From assembly GCA_023614405.1 (NCBI GenBank), contig CM042685.1:233595661-233659660 (forward strand): DNA of 64,000 bases, in the 5' to 3' direction. Numbering within the stretch: the stretch's first letter is position 1; each line of letters begins with the position of its first letter. This document shows, one piece after another, positions 21,784 to 33,870 of this stretch. Made by a program: the position numbers and the translations under genes. The notes below the pieces were generated by a model. It was not told where the DNA came from. It searched no databases and worked only from the letters and a program-made list of their open reading frames with translations. The stretch comes from Avena insularis. Lineage: Eukaryota > Streptophyta > Magnoliopsida > Poales > Poaceae.

Positions 21784-21794
21784 AAGGAAGCCTT
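21784..21794. repeat. Target-site duplication, left copy, of the LINE
   Basis: AAGGAAGCCTT, identical to 30696-30706. An 11-bp TSD fits target-primed integration by an L1-type LINE. Confidence 0.9.
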
Positions 21795-21867
21795 TTTTGA
21801 ACAAGGTGAGGGTGCGAAGCACCCAATTTTCATTCAGCTTAGACTTAAAAACATTGTACATCAGTGA

Positions 21868-24800
21868 TTACACTCCAGGTACTTGCAGACGGTGGTGAAC
21901 TGCAAGTACTGGACAATCCAAGCTCGAATGGCAAGTGTTCCTGCATGAACTAGTCGGCTCAGATCCTAAGGATCGTTTTGACTGTTGAGCACAGCAATGG
22001 GCTACCCCATTGATTGATATGTTTATATGATATATTGTAGCCCTCAGTGGTTTGATGAGGTTCTGACAGTGTATAGCATGTCTTCTTATTTCCCATAGCA
22101 CATTTTGGTTTTTTCCTCCCTCATCTACCACTGATTTGGCAAGGTTGATTGAGTCTGTGAAAAAAACAGGCTCCTGCAGTTTTAGCTCCTTTGCTAGTGT
22201 TGCAGCAAGTAACAAAGCAGTAGCTTCAGCTTCCAGAGCTGAGTTAGATTGAGCCATCTTCCCCATAATGAAGACATCCGTGTAGGTTGCTGCATGTTGC
22301 TCTTTGAAATGTAAATAAACTCCTAGTCCTGCCTTTGCATCCGAACTTGGGCTTCGTTTTGTCCATGCAGCATCTTCATACAGCTTCAGACCTGCAAAAG
22401 GCATGTCAGAGGAGACCGTTTCTCCTTAGGTGTGGTGAGCAGCCTCATACTCCCAGGAGGTTTGACAGTTCTGTTGTTTGTCGGAGCAGGCATCTCCTGG
22501 TTTTTTAATAGTGCATGCATTCTAATTGCAACTTGATGCGGCCAATTCTCCTTATGATTGAACAATTTCTCATTCCTGCATTTCCAAAGACACCAAAGGA
22601 AAGTGGAAATATTTACAATATTAGCATGAGGATTGTCGATTTTACCAAGATTGGTTATTGAGGTCGTTAAGGTGTTATCATTTTCGGTGAAAATGTCAGG
22701 GAGAATGCCCCAAGGCAGGTTAAACCACGCAGCTCTGGCAAAGGTACATTTGAAGAAAAGATGGAAATCATCCTCCGGTAGACCACATCTGCAACAACCT
22801 GCATTAATATGAGTATAAAAAGTTGCACCTCGAACACCTGTTAGTAGAGCTTTCCTGAGCAATCTCCACATGAAGGTTTTTATTCTTGGTATCATTAATT
22901 TTGAGTTCCACACCTTCATCGGAAGAAGTTTTGTAGGATCGTCTATGCTTTGGGGAGATGGAAGGCCTGCAGCTTGCAGAGCCTGTAAACAGGTTTTGTA
23001 AGACGATTTGGAGGTACATTTACCGTTTGGTGTGAGTTTCCAGCAGAGGATGTCTTCTTGTTCATCAGTCTGAATGATTTGAGTCTGTTTTATTGCTTTG
23101 GCAGTTCTTGGGGCGAAGATCCTATCTATAAGTGAGCAGTCCCATTGTTTTTGATTTGGAATCCAAAGATCAGCAACTTTTGTAGGATACTTAAACCCAG
23201 AATCTTGGATAATCAGGTCTTCATAGATTATTTCCTAGTTAGAGAATCAGGGAGTACTCTAGACCGAAATGTTCCCTTTTGTTATTTAATAGAAGGAATT
23301 TGCTTTGAGAATAGGAATAGTTTTCAGAATGGATGTCCAAAAGGATGATTTGGGGGTGTTGGCTCTGGATCTCCAGATTGAACTGTCTGGGAAGTATTTA
23401 GATTGAGTATTTTGTATAGCGCACTATCGGGTTTTTCTGCAATACGCCAAGCAGTCGAAAGGATTAGGCCATAGTTGACAGCTTGAAGTTTTCGAATGCC
23501 CAAGCCTCCTTCTTCTTTAGTTGTACAAATGTTTTTCCAGGCTACCAGGCAGATTGATTTCGATTTAGCAGTGTTTTCTACTCCAGACCACCAGAAAGAA
23601 CGGATGATTGCCATGATTTTTGACAGGAATTTTTTGGAAAAGATAATGTTGGACATATAATATACCGGGATGGATGAAAAGACCGATTTTATAAGTTCAA
23701 CACGAGCAGCATGAGACAGAGTGTTTGCTTTGTATGTTGACAGCTTAGCTTTAAATTTGTCAAGGACAAAATTGTAAGCCTGCGATCTGTTTTTTGCTGG
23801 GATGATGAGAGGATGACCAAGATGGATGAAGTTTTCTATAATTGTTGGTACAGGGAAAATATTCAGAATGTTATGCCTCTCATTAATCCCAACTTTTTTG
23901 CTAAAAATAACACCTGATTTGCTCCAATTAGGAATTTGACATGAGGCATGACAAAAGATTTGCAGAACATTCTTTATGGTTAGAGCCTCAGTGTTCGTAG
24001 CCTTTCCACAGATGAGAAGGTTATCAACAAAAAGGAGGGAGTGAATTGGAGGGCAGCTTGGTCCTAGCGTGATGCCTGGCATGTTTTCGTTTGAGACAGC
24101 GTCTTGAAGAGCCAGTGAGAGCTCATTTATGGCCATTACAAAGAGATAAGGAGAGAGTGGACAACCTTGTCTAATACCTCTAGTACTACGAAAATTCACA
24201 AAGGCTATGATTACTAAAAATCTTGGGGAAGAGATGCAAGCATAAATTAGATTGATAAAATGATTATGAAGACCCTTGCGCGCAAGTGCTTGCTTAATAA
24301 AGTTCCATTCAAGTATGTCAAAGGCTTTGGCAAGGTTGATTTTGAGCATGAAAGATTTTTGATCCTAGAAAGAAAGCTAAAAAGAATGAGTGATTTCTTG
24401 TGCCACAATGATGTTATCACTAATCCTCCTTCCTTCGATGAATGCTTGTTGAGAGTGGTGAATATAATCAGGGAGGTGTGACTTTAGTCTGTTGGCTAGA
24501 CATTTGGCAATGATTTTATAGATAACATTACAGAGACTAATGGGTCTATACTGCTGGGACTGAAGGTAATTTTTTTTAGGAATTAGAGCAATATGGGTGT
24601 CAATGATGCAGTTAGGTATGATTGCAGAAGAGAATAAGTTTGTTACCAGTTGAAGCACATCATATCCAATCCAATTCCAGGTTGCGATGTAGAACTCCAT
24701 GTTGAAGCCGTTAGGTCCAGGAGATGCTTTCCTTTTCATCTCTTTAAGAACATTTAAAATTTCGGTTTTGTCAGGAAAGGAGTATGTATAGTCATTGCCT

Positions 24801-26059
24801 AGAGGAGCTTGAGAGACCTGCAGATTAGAGTTGCTTTGCATAGAAGAGGTAAAAATTGATCTAAAATAGTAAACAAAAGTATTTGCAATTTTATCAGGCA
24901 TGAAGTGAGTGGTGTCTTGTTCATCTTTTATTGATAAGATTGTGTTCCTTCTTCTTCTTTTAGCAATTGCTCTGTGGAAAAAATAGGTGTTCCTGTCTCC
25001 ATCCTTGACCCAATTTTTCTTAGCTCTCTGTATATAAAAGTCATTCAGCTTTGTAATTGCCTGTTCATACCTGGTTATGAGCATCAACTCTTTTGTTTGG
25101 TTCTGCATCTAAAGAGGATGATTCTGGAGCTTCTCTATTTCCTTTTCTGTTTCTTTGATTACTTCCTGCAGTGGCTTCTTCTTCCTGCACCATACTTTAA
25201 GGTCCGAAGCAAGCATTTTCGTTCTGTGAGAGAAGGGTTTATTGACCGATCTACTCCAGCTTGACTTTGCATAATCCTGAAAATCATTTTCTTTGAGCCA
25301 CCAGTTTTCAAATTTGAACGTATTAATAGGTTTGTTTTCCTTTCCATTAGTAGATGGCAGAATGGGTGCATGATCACTGAAACAGTGTATAAGAGGCAGA
25401 TTATAGACATTTGAAATCTGAAACTGAACACACCATTCACGATTCACAAGAAATCTATCTAGCCTCTGATACAAAGGTTGAGAAGAAAATCTTTTATTTG
25501 TCCAGGTGTAGGCAGGCCCACTAAAACCTAGATCAAAGAGGCCACAGTTTTTAATAATAGAGCGGAAGGCTTGCATTCGATTATGATTAATATTAGGAGT
25601 ACTTTTATCAGAGTCATACAAGATATCATTCATATCGCCAATACATAAAATGGGCAAATTGCTGTTATCATACACAAAATTTGCAATTTGCTCCCAAATG
25701 GCATTGGTTTGGCGGTGGTAAGGGTCTCCATAGATACAAACTAGACCAAGCTTACTATTAGTAGAGATCTCAGTAGCTATAGCTAGGATAACATGGAAAC
25801 TAGACGAATACACAGAGAGTTGAAGATCATCATTCCACATCAACCAAAGGCCCCCTGCTTTCTTCAAAGAAGGCACTACAACAACATTATTCATATTAAA
25901 ACGAGAGGAAATATTAGCAGAGGAAAATTTTGAGGTTTTTGTTTTAGACAATAATATTACCTGGGCTCTTGTGGATGTGATCAACTTGGCAAGGTGGCAC
26001 ATTTTAGGATTACCAAGGCCCCTGCCAATGCCTTGGCAATTCCATGCAATGGCCCTCAT
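21868..26059 (-). pseudogene. LINE ORF2: endonuclease, RT, zf-RVT, RNase H
   Basis: Starts [19 protein letters not shown] at 26059. The AP endonuclease shows GDMND and SDHAPI; the expected SETK Glu is Lys (SKTK, 25943). After a stop near 25109, RT carries RPISLCNVIYKI, QQAFIEGRRISDN and RQGCPLSPYLF, but catalytic Asp residues are changed: KINLAKAFD in place of KxDLAKAFD (24335) and FVDN in place of F[AV]DD (24020). The zf-RVT domain follows (CCRCGLPEDDFHLFFKC), then an RNase H domain of the RVT_3 type (EDAAW, ALEAEATALLLA, FFTDS) ending at 21868. Frameshifts or stops lie near 25109, 24370, 23320-22920 and 22400. The copy is dead. Confidence 0.9.
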
Positions 26060-29000
26060 GGCGACCGTGGCGCCTCCAAGGCTGGCGCCATAGCTTGTGC
26101 GTCGTTATTGTCGACCTGTTGTTCCAAAGGTACCTGCAGATCCATCGACAGAGTAGCAGTAACATCTGCATATTGAGCCTGGGATGAATCATTTCTGCTG
26201 TGACTGGTGCGATCATGCAATGATAATCATTGCCATCCAAGTTGAGTTGGTGAACCATCCGAGGAGATGAGCTGCCCCTGTTATGAGAGTCTCCCGAGCC
26301 CAACGTGAGAGACGATGGTGTGCCGCTTCTGAAGGGGTCAAAGTCGGCAGTATCTTCAGAGATTGACGGAGAGCTTGTGCGCCTTGGCGAAACATAGGGC
26401 CTCCAGACATTTCCCATAACAGGGCTCCTGTTGCGGCCAACATTCCTGCCGTCACCCACCGTACTGCCTTCTCCACCACGACGCCAAGTGGAAGCACCTG
26501 GCCTATGGACAGTAAATCCCATAGAATGTCTGTAGTGATTTCTATTTTGATTTGGCGGAAGGATATCCCACCTAGACTGTCGTTTTTGAGGTCGAGACGC
26601 TGGAGTGGAGCCCGTAGAATGGATTGAGAAGCTTCTCCTCCTTTTTTTGTTTCCTTCTATGGCAACCACATCTTTCCCTCCTCCCCTTGTTGTTGTCCAA
26701 GGGCAGGTGTTGCTCCTCTGATTTCACTTGCTTCTCCTTCAAAGATGGCTCTGGCATTGAGTTCCAGCGCATCGCCTTTCCTTGCTTGATCCCCTGATCT
26801 TTCCTTTGTTGGATTGCAGGTTGCAATGATTTGAAACGAAGAGTGTCCTCCACCTTCTCATGTTCTATCTCTTTGGCTACTCTCTTTGGTGGGGGAAAAC
26901 AATGGGTGTCAATTGTTTCAGCTGTTCTCTTCTTAGCAGGGACAGAAGGGCCTGCATAGGTGTCCAACTTGGCGGAGTTATCGGCAGCTGTCAAGACAGT
27001 TCTGTGTGACATGTGTTCTAGTGAATAGTGAATGGGTTCCTTCTCGGTGGGATTGTTGGCAGGAAGCTATATGCCTTGATTTTGGTTGGTGAGAGTTAAT
27101 GCTTGGGCATCAGTGGTAGGCAAATGGAACATCGATGGGCAGATACTGTCACCAGCGCGGGGAGCAGGTTCTGAGCCAAAAAGAAGCTCCCATCTACTAC
27201 GCAGGATTAGAACTAGGCCTTCCAGTATATTAAAAATTTTCCCCAGAGTAGCTGCTTTCAATCTTCAACAGGCCTTTTTTAGTATTCCCTCTTATATTCT
27301 TCTAGTTGCTTGCTTGGGCCTTTCCCTGTGCGTGTGAACTCACCTTCTTCTTTTTCCTTGTTTATTTATTTTTCCATGTGAACTAACGACTTTCCCGCTA
27401 GGACCTCTATGTCCATCACGTCTGCCATCTTCGTGCTATCTTGAAAGTGATCAGTAGTGGTCAGTTGCAGCAGGACGTCGTGAACTCCTTGGTGATCCTG
27501 ATTTTCAGCATTTGTCAGTTGTCTGTTACTGTGCGTGGATACGTGAGCTTGCTGCATGTCTTCCATCTGAATTTGTGTTTCCAAGGTTTGACATACTGGG
27601 CCTCCTCGAACAGTACCTTCATTCACCTCCCATTGAATCTCCATGATTCTGGAGCTATCTTGCATCCTGGTGCTTCCTCCTCCTCTGTTATCCTCCATCC
27701 TTTTCAGAATCTGTTCTGCATTTTCTGTATTGACCTTCCCTCTTCTGTTTTCCTGATTATCAAAAACCTTATTGAATCTGGATAGCTCATTGCTCTGAAA
27801 ATTGCTGAATATTGGGCTTGAGTGGATTCCTTTTTCCAATGGTACCTTTTTGTTGGAATTATGCCCTAGAGGCAATAATAAAGATGTTATTATTATAATT
27901 CTTGTTCATGATAAAGTTTATATTCCATGCTAGAATTGTATTAAGCGAAAACTTTGATACTTGTGTGGTTTATGAACAACACCGTGTCCCTAGTACACCT
28001 CTATGGACTAGCTCATTGATTAATGATGGTTAAGGTTTACTAACCATAGACATGAGTTGTCGATTAATAATGAGATCATGTCATTAGGAGAATGATATGA
28101 TGGACAGACCCAAATTAAGCAGAGCAATTAGATCGTGGCATCGTGTTCATCTTTGCGAATCTTTTTCTTATGTCAATTATTGTATTCCTTAGACCATGAG
28201 ATAATACAACTCCCTGGTATCGGAAGAAAGCTTTGAGGTCATCAAACATCATCCTATGTGATGGTGATCATAAAGGTGTCTCTCAGGTGATCGGAAAGTA
28301 CTTGTTGGGTTGTATGTATCGAGATGGAATTTGTCCCTCCCGAGTCGGAGAGATATACTTTGGGCCCACTCGGTAATCGATATCAACACCGCTTGCAAGC
28401 ACGTGGTTAAGGAGTTAATCACAAAGTGATATCGGATTGCGGAACGACTAAAGTACTTGCTGTGAACGAGATTGAACTAGGTATGCTGATACCAACGATC
28501 AAATCTCGGGCAAGTAAAATATCGCGTGACGAAGGGAATACATATATGGGATTAATTGAATCCTGGCATCGTGGTTCATCCGATATGATCATCGATGAAT
28601 ATATGGGAGTCAATATGGCTTTCCAGACCCCGCTATTGATTATAGATAGAAGATCTTGTCTATATATTCTCGAACCCGTAGGGTCACACACTTAACGTGC
28701 CTCGACGCTAGGATAGAATGGATAATTGGTTTATGAGTTTTTGTTCGGAGTCTCGGATGAGATCCAGGACATCACGAGAGGTTCCGGAATGGTCCGGAGA
28801 ATAAGATTCATATAAAGGAAAGCAGTTTTTGGATTTCGGAATCGTTTCGGAGTGTTCGGTATTGTACCGGAAGGTTCTAGAAGGTTCTGGAGTGGGACCA
28901 ACGTGGGCTCACTTGTCGGGGGCCTGCATGGGCCTAAGGGGGAGTGCCCTGGCCGCATTGGGCCAGGGTCACAAGGCCCCAAATTCCCAGCCGGCCAGCC

Positions 29001-30601
29001 TAGGGGAAACCCTAGGGGAGATCTTCTAGAAGGAGGGGGGAAACTTGCCCCCCACTCCAACCCTTGGGGCCGCCGCCCTAGGGCTTGGAGGAGGGGCCAA
29101 GGGGGCGGCCAGCCCGTATATAAGGAGGGCAGGGGCGCAGCCCTCCCCTACTCCTGCAACCCTAGCCGCCATCCTGCTGCCCCTCCACCTCTCTCTCTCC
29201 CGACTGCGCGTAGCCGAAGCCCTGTTGCAAAAACTCTCCACCATAGCACCACCCCGTCGTGCTGCAGATCCAATCCATCTCTCCACCCCACTTGCTGGAC
29301 CAAGGAAGGAGAAGACGTCGCGGCACCGTACGTGTGCATCTCTCGGAGGCGCCGTCACTTGCGGTGTTGGATCGGATCGGATTGGGGGGAGGAGAAGGCT
29401 AGTTCGACTACATCACCCACGTTCTGTTGAACGTTTCTGCTGTGTGATTTCTTCAAGGGTATGAAGATCTCATCTATCTCTCTCGTTGATTACATCTCCT
29501 AGATTAGATCTTGGCTTTCTTGTTCGTATCCGTAGAATTTTTTTTGATTTACTATGCTACGAAACCCATCACTTTTCTGCATCTATAATCCAAGGGCCAT
29601 ATCTTTGGAATTGGACTTGCTCTACATTTTGACCCTTTGTCATTCTGTCAGTAATAATACTCTTCCTCAAGTGGCGGTTTGAATAGGTGTGGAACATAAC
29701 TCCACAGAACAAACAGATTCTACCAATCTTTTCATAACTTAAATAAGCCATGCTTTGCTTCCCCTGGTTCAGGCTTAAGACTAGATTACAAACTCTATGC
29801 TTGATTACTCCCCAAACATAATCTGGGTGTCCATATAGCATGTTATCTTTAGGTTGGTGGAATTCAGAGGGGGTACCAATAAGCTTTATGATATTCTCTA
29901 GCAATTCCATTGATCTATTGTTCCATGGGATTCCATAATCTCTAACTGTAACATAAACATATTGAAATGTGTATCTTGGCCTGTCAAATTTGTTTAAGTA
30001 TTCCTATTATTCCTTGATGTATCCCTCCCCATCAGGATCTGCTAACTCTATAAGCATAGTGTCTGAACCTATGAGCCAAGGCTGTCTCTCGAAAAACCAC
30101 ATCATAGCTTGGAAGGAGGTAAAAAATGCTTTAAAAACATGCTGATGTACCTGAATGATTTCTCCATAATTTGCTCTCCAAGCTCTCTTGAATTGTTGTT
30201 GTACTGTTGACAGAGAGATGATCCTTGGTGTTCCTCTTGTTGTTGCTATATTCAAGTATAGAGCAAACTGACCTTTTTCTAACTCTTGATGCTGGCTGGA
30301 GTTGTCTCTGGTGATCGACATCGCTTCCATATTGAGTGCTAGCTGAGGGATCTCCGGTGCCTGCAATATTGGGGGGTTGTGTGGTGCCGATGGGATCCCT
30401 TCTGGCCGGATTGGAAAAGAGCGGTGGTGAGGCCATCATACCGCTCCGATTTGTTCTGGCCTCCAGGATACCAGAGTAATCTGCTCCTTCGAATTGGATC
30501 TGTAGAAATTGACTGGGAGTGGGTGTTGGTGGTTGGTGAAGATCTGGTGTCGATGGTCTTGAGGGAGGAGGGGAGTGGGATGAATTTGTTGGTGGATTCA
30601 T
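26060..30601 (-). pseudogene. LINE ORF1, fragmented and split by a solo LTR
   Basis: Starts at MNPPTNSSHSPPPSRPSTPD (30601) with a Pro/Ser-rich leader. After a frameshift near 30360 a DUF4283-like segment follows (30366-30007). Next comes the zinc knuckle region (about 29720), where CLFCGVMFHTYSNR keeps CX2CX4H but has Arg at the last Cys. At 29576 the frame is cut by the solo LTR and resumes at 27846. The C-terminal part is basic and Ser-rich (27012-26060) with several frame changes. Plant L1 ORF1 proteins bind the element RNA. Confidence 0.75.
27851..29571 (+). mobile_element. Solo LTR of an Angela/WIS-like copia family
   Basis: Starts TGTTGGAATTATGCCCTAGA and ends GAAACCCATCA, 1721 bases, flanked by CTTTT (27846-27850 and 29572-29576). 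It is homologous, in opposite orientation, to the LTRs at 49791-51503 and 56722-58441. No internal sequence or second LTR adjoins, so the element was reduced to one LTR, normally by LTR-LTR recombination. A CCGTATATAAGG box at 29115-29126 is the likely promoter. Confidence 0.93.
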
Positions 30602-30706
30602 GAGGATTGAGGACAGAGGGAAGTTAGAGCTGAGAGGGGAGGAGGAAGGAGAACGACATAGCGCCAGACGCCACTAAGGGACCTCGGTTTAGCTAAAGGA
30701 AGCCTT

Positions 30707-31830
30707 GTGGTGGCTTTGGATGTGGTAGTAGCTGGTGGAGAATCACGAGAAGAAGGCGCTGATTGTCGGGATGTCCAAGAGGATGTGCGACCTGCAGAAT
30801 TATTAGTTCTCCTCCATGGTGTTTGGCGATCCTACACTTCACGTTCAGCTTTACAAGCAAGATGAAACAAATGAGTGATGGTATTATATTCCTTATAGTC
30901 TAATATGTGTTGAATATCCTTGTTTAATCCATCAAAGAAACGTGCAAGCATTTGTTTAGTAGTTTCAACAAGACCACACCGAACCATTCCCGTTTGCAAT
31001 TCCTGATAATACTCTTCTACAGAATTTTCCCCTTGTTCTAAACGTGTCAAATTATTTAGTAAATCACGTTGATAAGTAGGAGACACAAAACAAACGCGCA
31101 TAGAAGTTTTTAAGGCAGTCCAAGTACGAGGAATAGTAGTACGATTTAAGCGACAATATTCAGAACACCAAAGGGAAGCAGATTTAGTAAATTCACATGT
31201 AGCAGTACTAACACGCATATTCTCAGGATATTTTAAACATGCAAAACGTTGTTATACTTCCATCTCCCATGTAAGATATGCGTCAGGATTATGTTTATCC
31301 TCAAAAGATGGAATATTTAATTTAAGCTTTGCAACATGATCATCATCACGTACCGGTGGTCGAGCGTTGTGGTGGTAATGTCAGGGTCGGCCAGTAGGAT
31401 GTGGCGGTTGTTCAACCTCCTCGTCAAACAGATCGTCATCGTCGAAGTCGTAGTAGTACCCGACGTCTTCCCCCAAGGTTGCAGCATCAACCGCGTTGGA
31501 AGCCTGAGGTGCATCAGTTGCAGCAGCGGCAGCTGAACCAGCAGTACGACCCATGATTCGAATGCGCCGTGTGCCCTGCCGAGGTGCGATCGGGGCAGGT
31601 GCGGGTGCAGGTGCAGGCAATCTGTCCAAAACTTCCTTAAACCGAGCGTCTAGCTTGTCGTTTAAGGATTTCTTGAGTCCTTCGATCTTGTCCATGGCGT
31701 TGGTGAGATTGTTGTCAAACTGATCTAGTCTTGCATCCACATCTTCAGCGCGTCCTATCAACATCTCGGAGAAGTGGGCATGTAGCTCTTGGTTCGTCAT
31801 CTTTGTGGGGTCACGCGAAGTATCTGCCAT
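30707..31830 (-). pseudogene. G1 gag, N-terminal and capsid part
   Basis: Starts MADTSRDPTKMTNQELHAHF at 31830, with a coiled-coil-like segment, an APAPAPAPIAP run and an acidic stretch (31450). The retrotransposon-gag (capsid) domain follows (31218-30832: WCSEYCRLNR, LTRLEQGENSVEEYYQEL, ARFFDGLNKDIQ). In-frame TGA (about 31391, Arg expected) and TAA (about 31256, Glu expected) break it, and a further TAG stands after AEREV (30832). The Ser-rich tail ends at the LINE target site. Confidence 0.88.
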
Positions 31831-32935
31831 GGTTAGTCCTCAAAAGAACAGGTACATATATGCCTATAGTACGGAAATCTTGTGGCAACACGCGTAATCC
31901 TTCAAGCAATATACAAAGCTCTTACAAGTTCTTACCAAACAGCAGGAAAAAGGCGATGTGCAACCGCGAGGATCAGTGCGTCCAGAGATTGAACCGAGTG
32001 ATTATCAGGAGTCGAGACACTGCACGTGAAGAAATCTGTGGAGCCCTGGGAAGGCTTAGCAAAGGGGTTAGCAATTATCAAAACGGCAATGCAATGTTGA
32101 AAGAATGCTCAACAACGGTATCGTGCTGGTCCTAGGTTAGACCGTACTAGAGACGCCAGCCTATACTACTAACAATGTCACGACGCAGCATAACTAGCAA
32201 TGGTATGATGATATGGCATCCTGAAAAGCGAACTGAGATGTCTAAAATCACTATGATGGTGAGTGTCTAGAACTGATCTACGGGGTCTAAAAACAGGATA
32301 GCCTTGAAATTTTTTGTCGAAATTTTTCTATTATGCGCCGGAAAGCACGCAGGCGCCAAAAAATATCGCTATAACGGCCGATGGAGAAAAATGATCCCCA
32401 AGGTCGAAAACTAGTATAGTCAGAATTTTTTTCGGAGGCGGTTCTAGACTTTTGCTCTCCTGGACTTGCGACCGGACTTTTAGCTCAACACGGACTTAGC
32501 TCAATACGGCAACAACAAGTAAGGAAAGTAAAAATAAAAAACTAGGACAATAACTCAACTCGAACTCGTGCCGCGGCAGGAAAGGTGATCGGATCCGTGT
32601 CGCGGTAGGAAGGCGGTGGTGGAGTGTTAGGGTTTATGGTGGCAGGGTGTATGACGGTATGTATGGCGGCAGAATATGGTGGCGAAGATCTGCGAGTGTG
32701 GCAGTGACTAATGTGATCAGAACTCGAAACTCTAAGGGACGAGACACTAAGACCAGCAACTCGACGCGACGATGCAGACATAAATTCAACAATGCAAAAC
32801 TGAGAAGATAATGCAAGGTGTAAATTGGTGATGGGATTGATCTAAACTCTAACTGTGTTTTTGGATTTTTCGTAGGTTATAGGTAAAAACAGATATAATC
32901 TATGAAAACAGTAAATCTTACCGAGCAACCTGAAA
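31831..32935 (-). other. G1 untranslated leader
   Basis: The interval between the primer binding site and gag Met. It has no conserved frame; short open frames on both strands look like chance. Confidence 0.7.
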
Positions 32936-32945
32936 TCTGATACCA
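32936..32945 (-). other. Primer binding site of G1
   Basis: Minus strand TGGTATCAGA, two bases downstream of the 5' LTR end, initiator-Met tRNA type. Confidence 0.8.
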
Positions 32946-32947
32946 CT

Positions 32948-33870
32948 TGATAGGGCAAAGGTGTATGATCTTTCGATGAGATAGTGATAGTCGATTTGTT
33001 GGAGTTCGGGCTTGACGATCCGACTACACGTGCGAGCACGAGCCCCAATGCAATCGCTAGGCCAATCTCCTAGAGGTTACCGATCCTGTGGAAACACAAT
33101 CAGCCTAACCAGCAAGGGTCTTAATTCCTACCTAAAACTAAGAACAAGTAAGAACTAATATTGCAATCAAGATATTGTGGATTAATATGAAAGCTTTATT
33201 AAAAAGGTGGGATCATGTATAGGTGCGAAGTACAAGAGGCCTCTGCGACGCTCGAGCCTTGGCGAAGTTGCTATGATGGCTAACTTTATGTCTAAACAAA
33301 ATTCGAGTCTAAAGTGACGACTATGGGGAGTATTTAAGGAGGAAAAAGGTGGGGTTTCGGCCAGCCATAGAGGTGGTGGCCGAATCCAATCCTAGAAGGC
33401 CTTTTCTCCTCAAATACGGACTCTAAAAAGTGGCTATCAAAAATTCTACGAAAATTACATGGGCCTGCCCCAAAGTAAAGGTGGCGCAGCACCATATTAA
33501 GCTATGAACGAATTTGTGAAGTATTAATCTTGAATATTTCGTCCAAGCCTTCAATCTTTATTATGGTGGTCTCAAAGTTCTGAAATCTCCACTCGTGGCG
33601 TCCTCTTCAATCCTTACATGCTTGCTGCCATCTCCATGCATGATCATGCTTCAATGCTTGTCCTTCTCGTCCTTGCTAGGTCCATCATTCCTAAGAGTAA
33701 CAAACATATCTGATTTAGGCAGCATCATATTATCATGTATATGAGGAATAGTTTCAAGAAACGAAAGTACCTGATAATTAAGTTGCTTGGCACGAGTTCG
33801 AGTGATAGGTCCTTGTATGTGTGTAGTTGTAGGTACTGCGATTGTATCAATAGATGTGATGTCCTCATGA
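32948..33870 (-). repeat. 5' LTR of G1
   Basis: 923 bases matching 17249-18152. The plus-strand right end reads CCTCATGA, where the other copy has CCTCATCA, directly followed by TTGGA. Confidence 0.9.

Larger units (their letters stand above)
21795..30695 (-). mobile_element. L1-type LINE with RNase H domain
   Basis: A non-LTR element on the minus strand, bounded by AAGGAAGCCTT duplications and ending in a short A-run (T at 21795-21798). It carries ORF1 (nucleic-acid binding, zinc knuckle) and ORF2 (AP endonuclease, RT, zf-RVT, RNase H). Without the solo LTR it is about 7.2 kb, near full length for plant L1 elements. A hairpin (GGGTGC TTC GCACCC, 21810-21824) lies just before the tail, a position where LINE transcripts often carry recognition structures. 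Confidence 0.9.
17249..33870 (-). mobile_element. Ty3-gypsy retrotransposon G1, carrying nested insertions
   Basis: Direct repeats 17249-18152 (904 bases) and 32948-33870 (923 bases) are the LTRs, starting TGATAGGGCAAAGG on the plus strand. The target duplication TTGGA lies outside both. The primer site (minus-strand TGGTATCAGA, 32936-32945) sits two bases from the right LTR, so the right LTR is the 5' one and the element reads on the minus strand. Order is gag, knuckle, protease, RT, RNase H, integrase, as in Ty3-gypsy. It interrupts a neprosin-like gene and is itself split in gag by a LINE (21795-30695). Confidence 0.93.
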
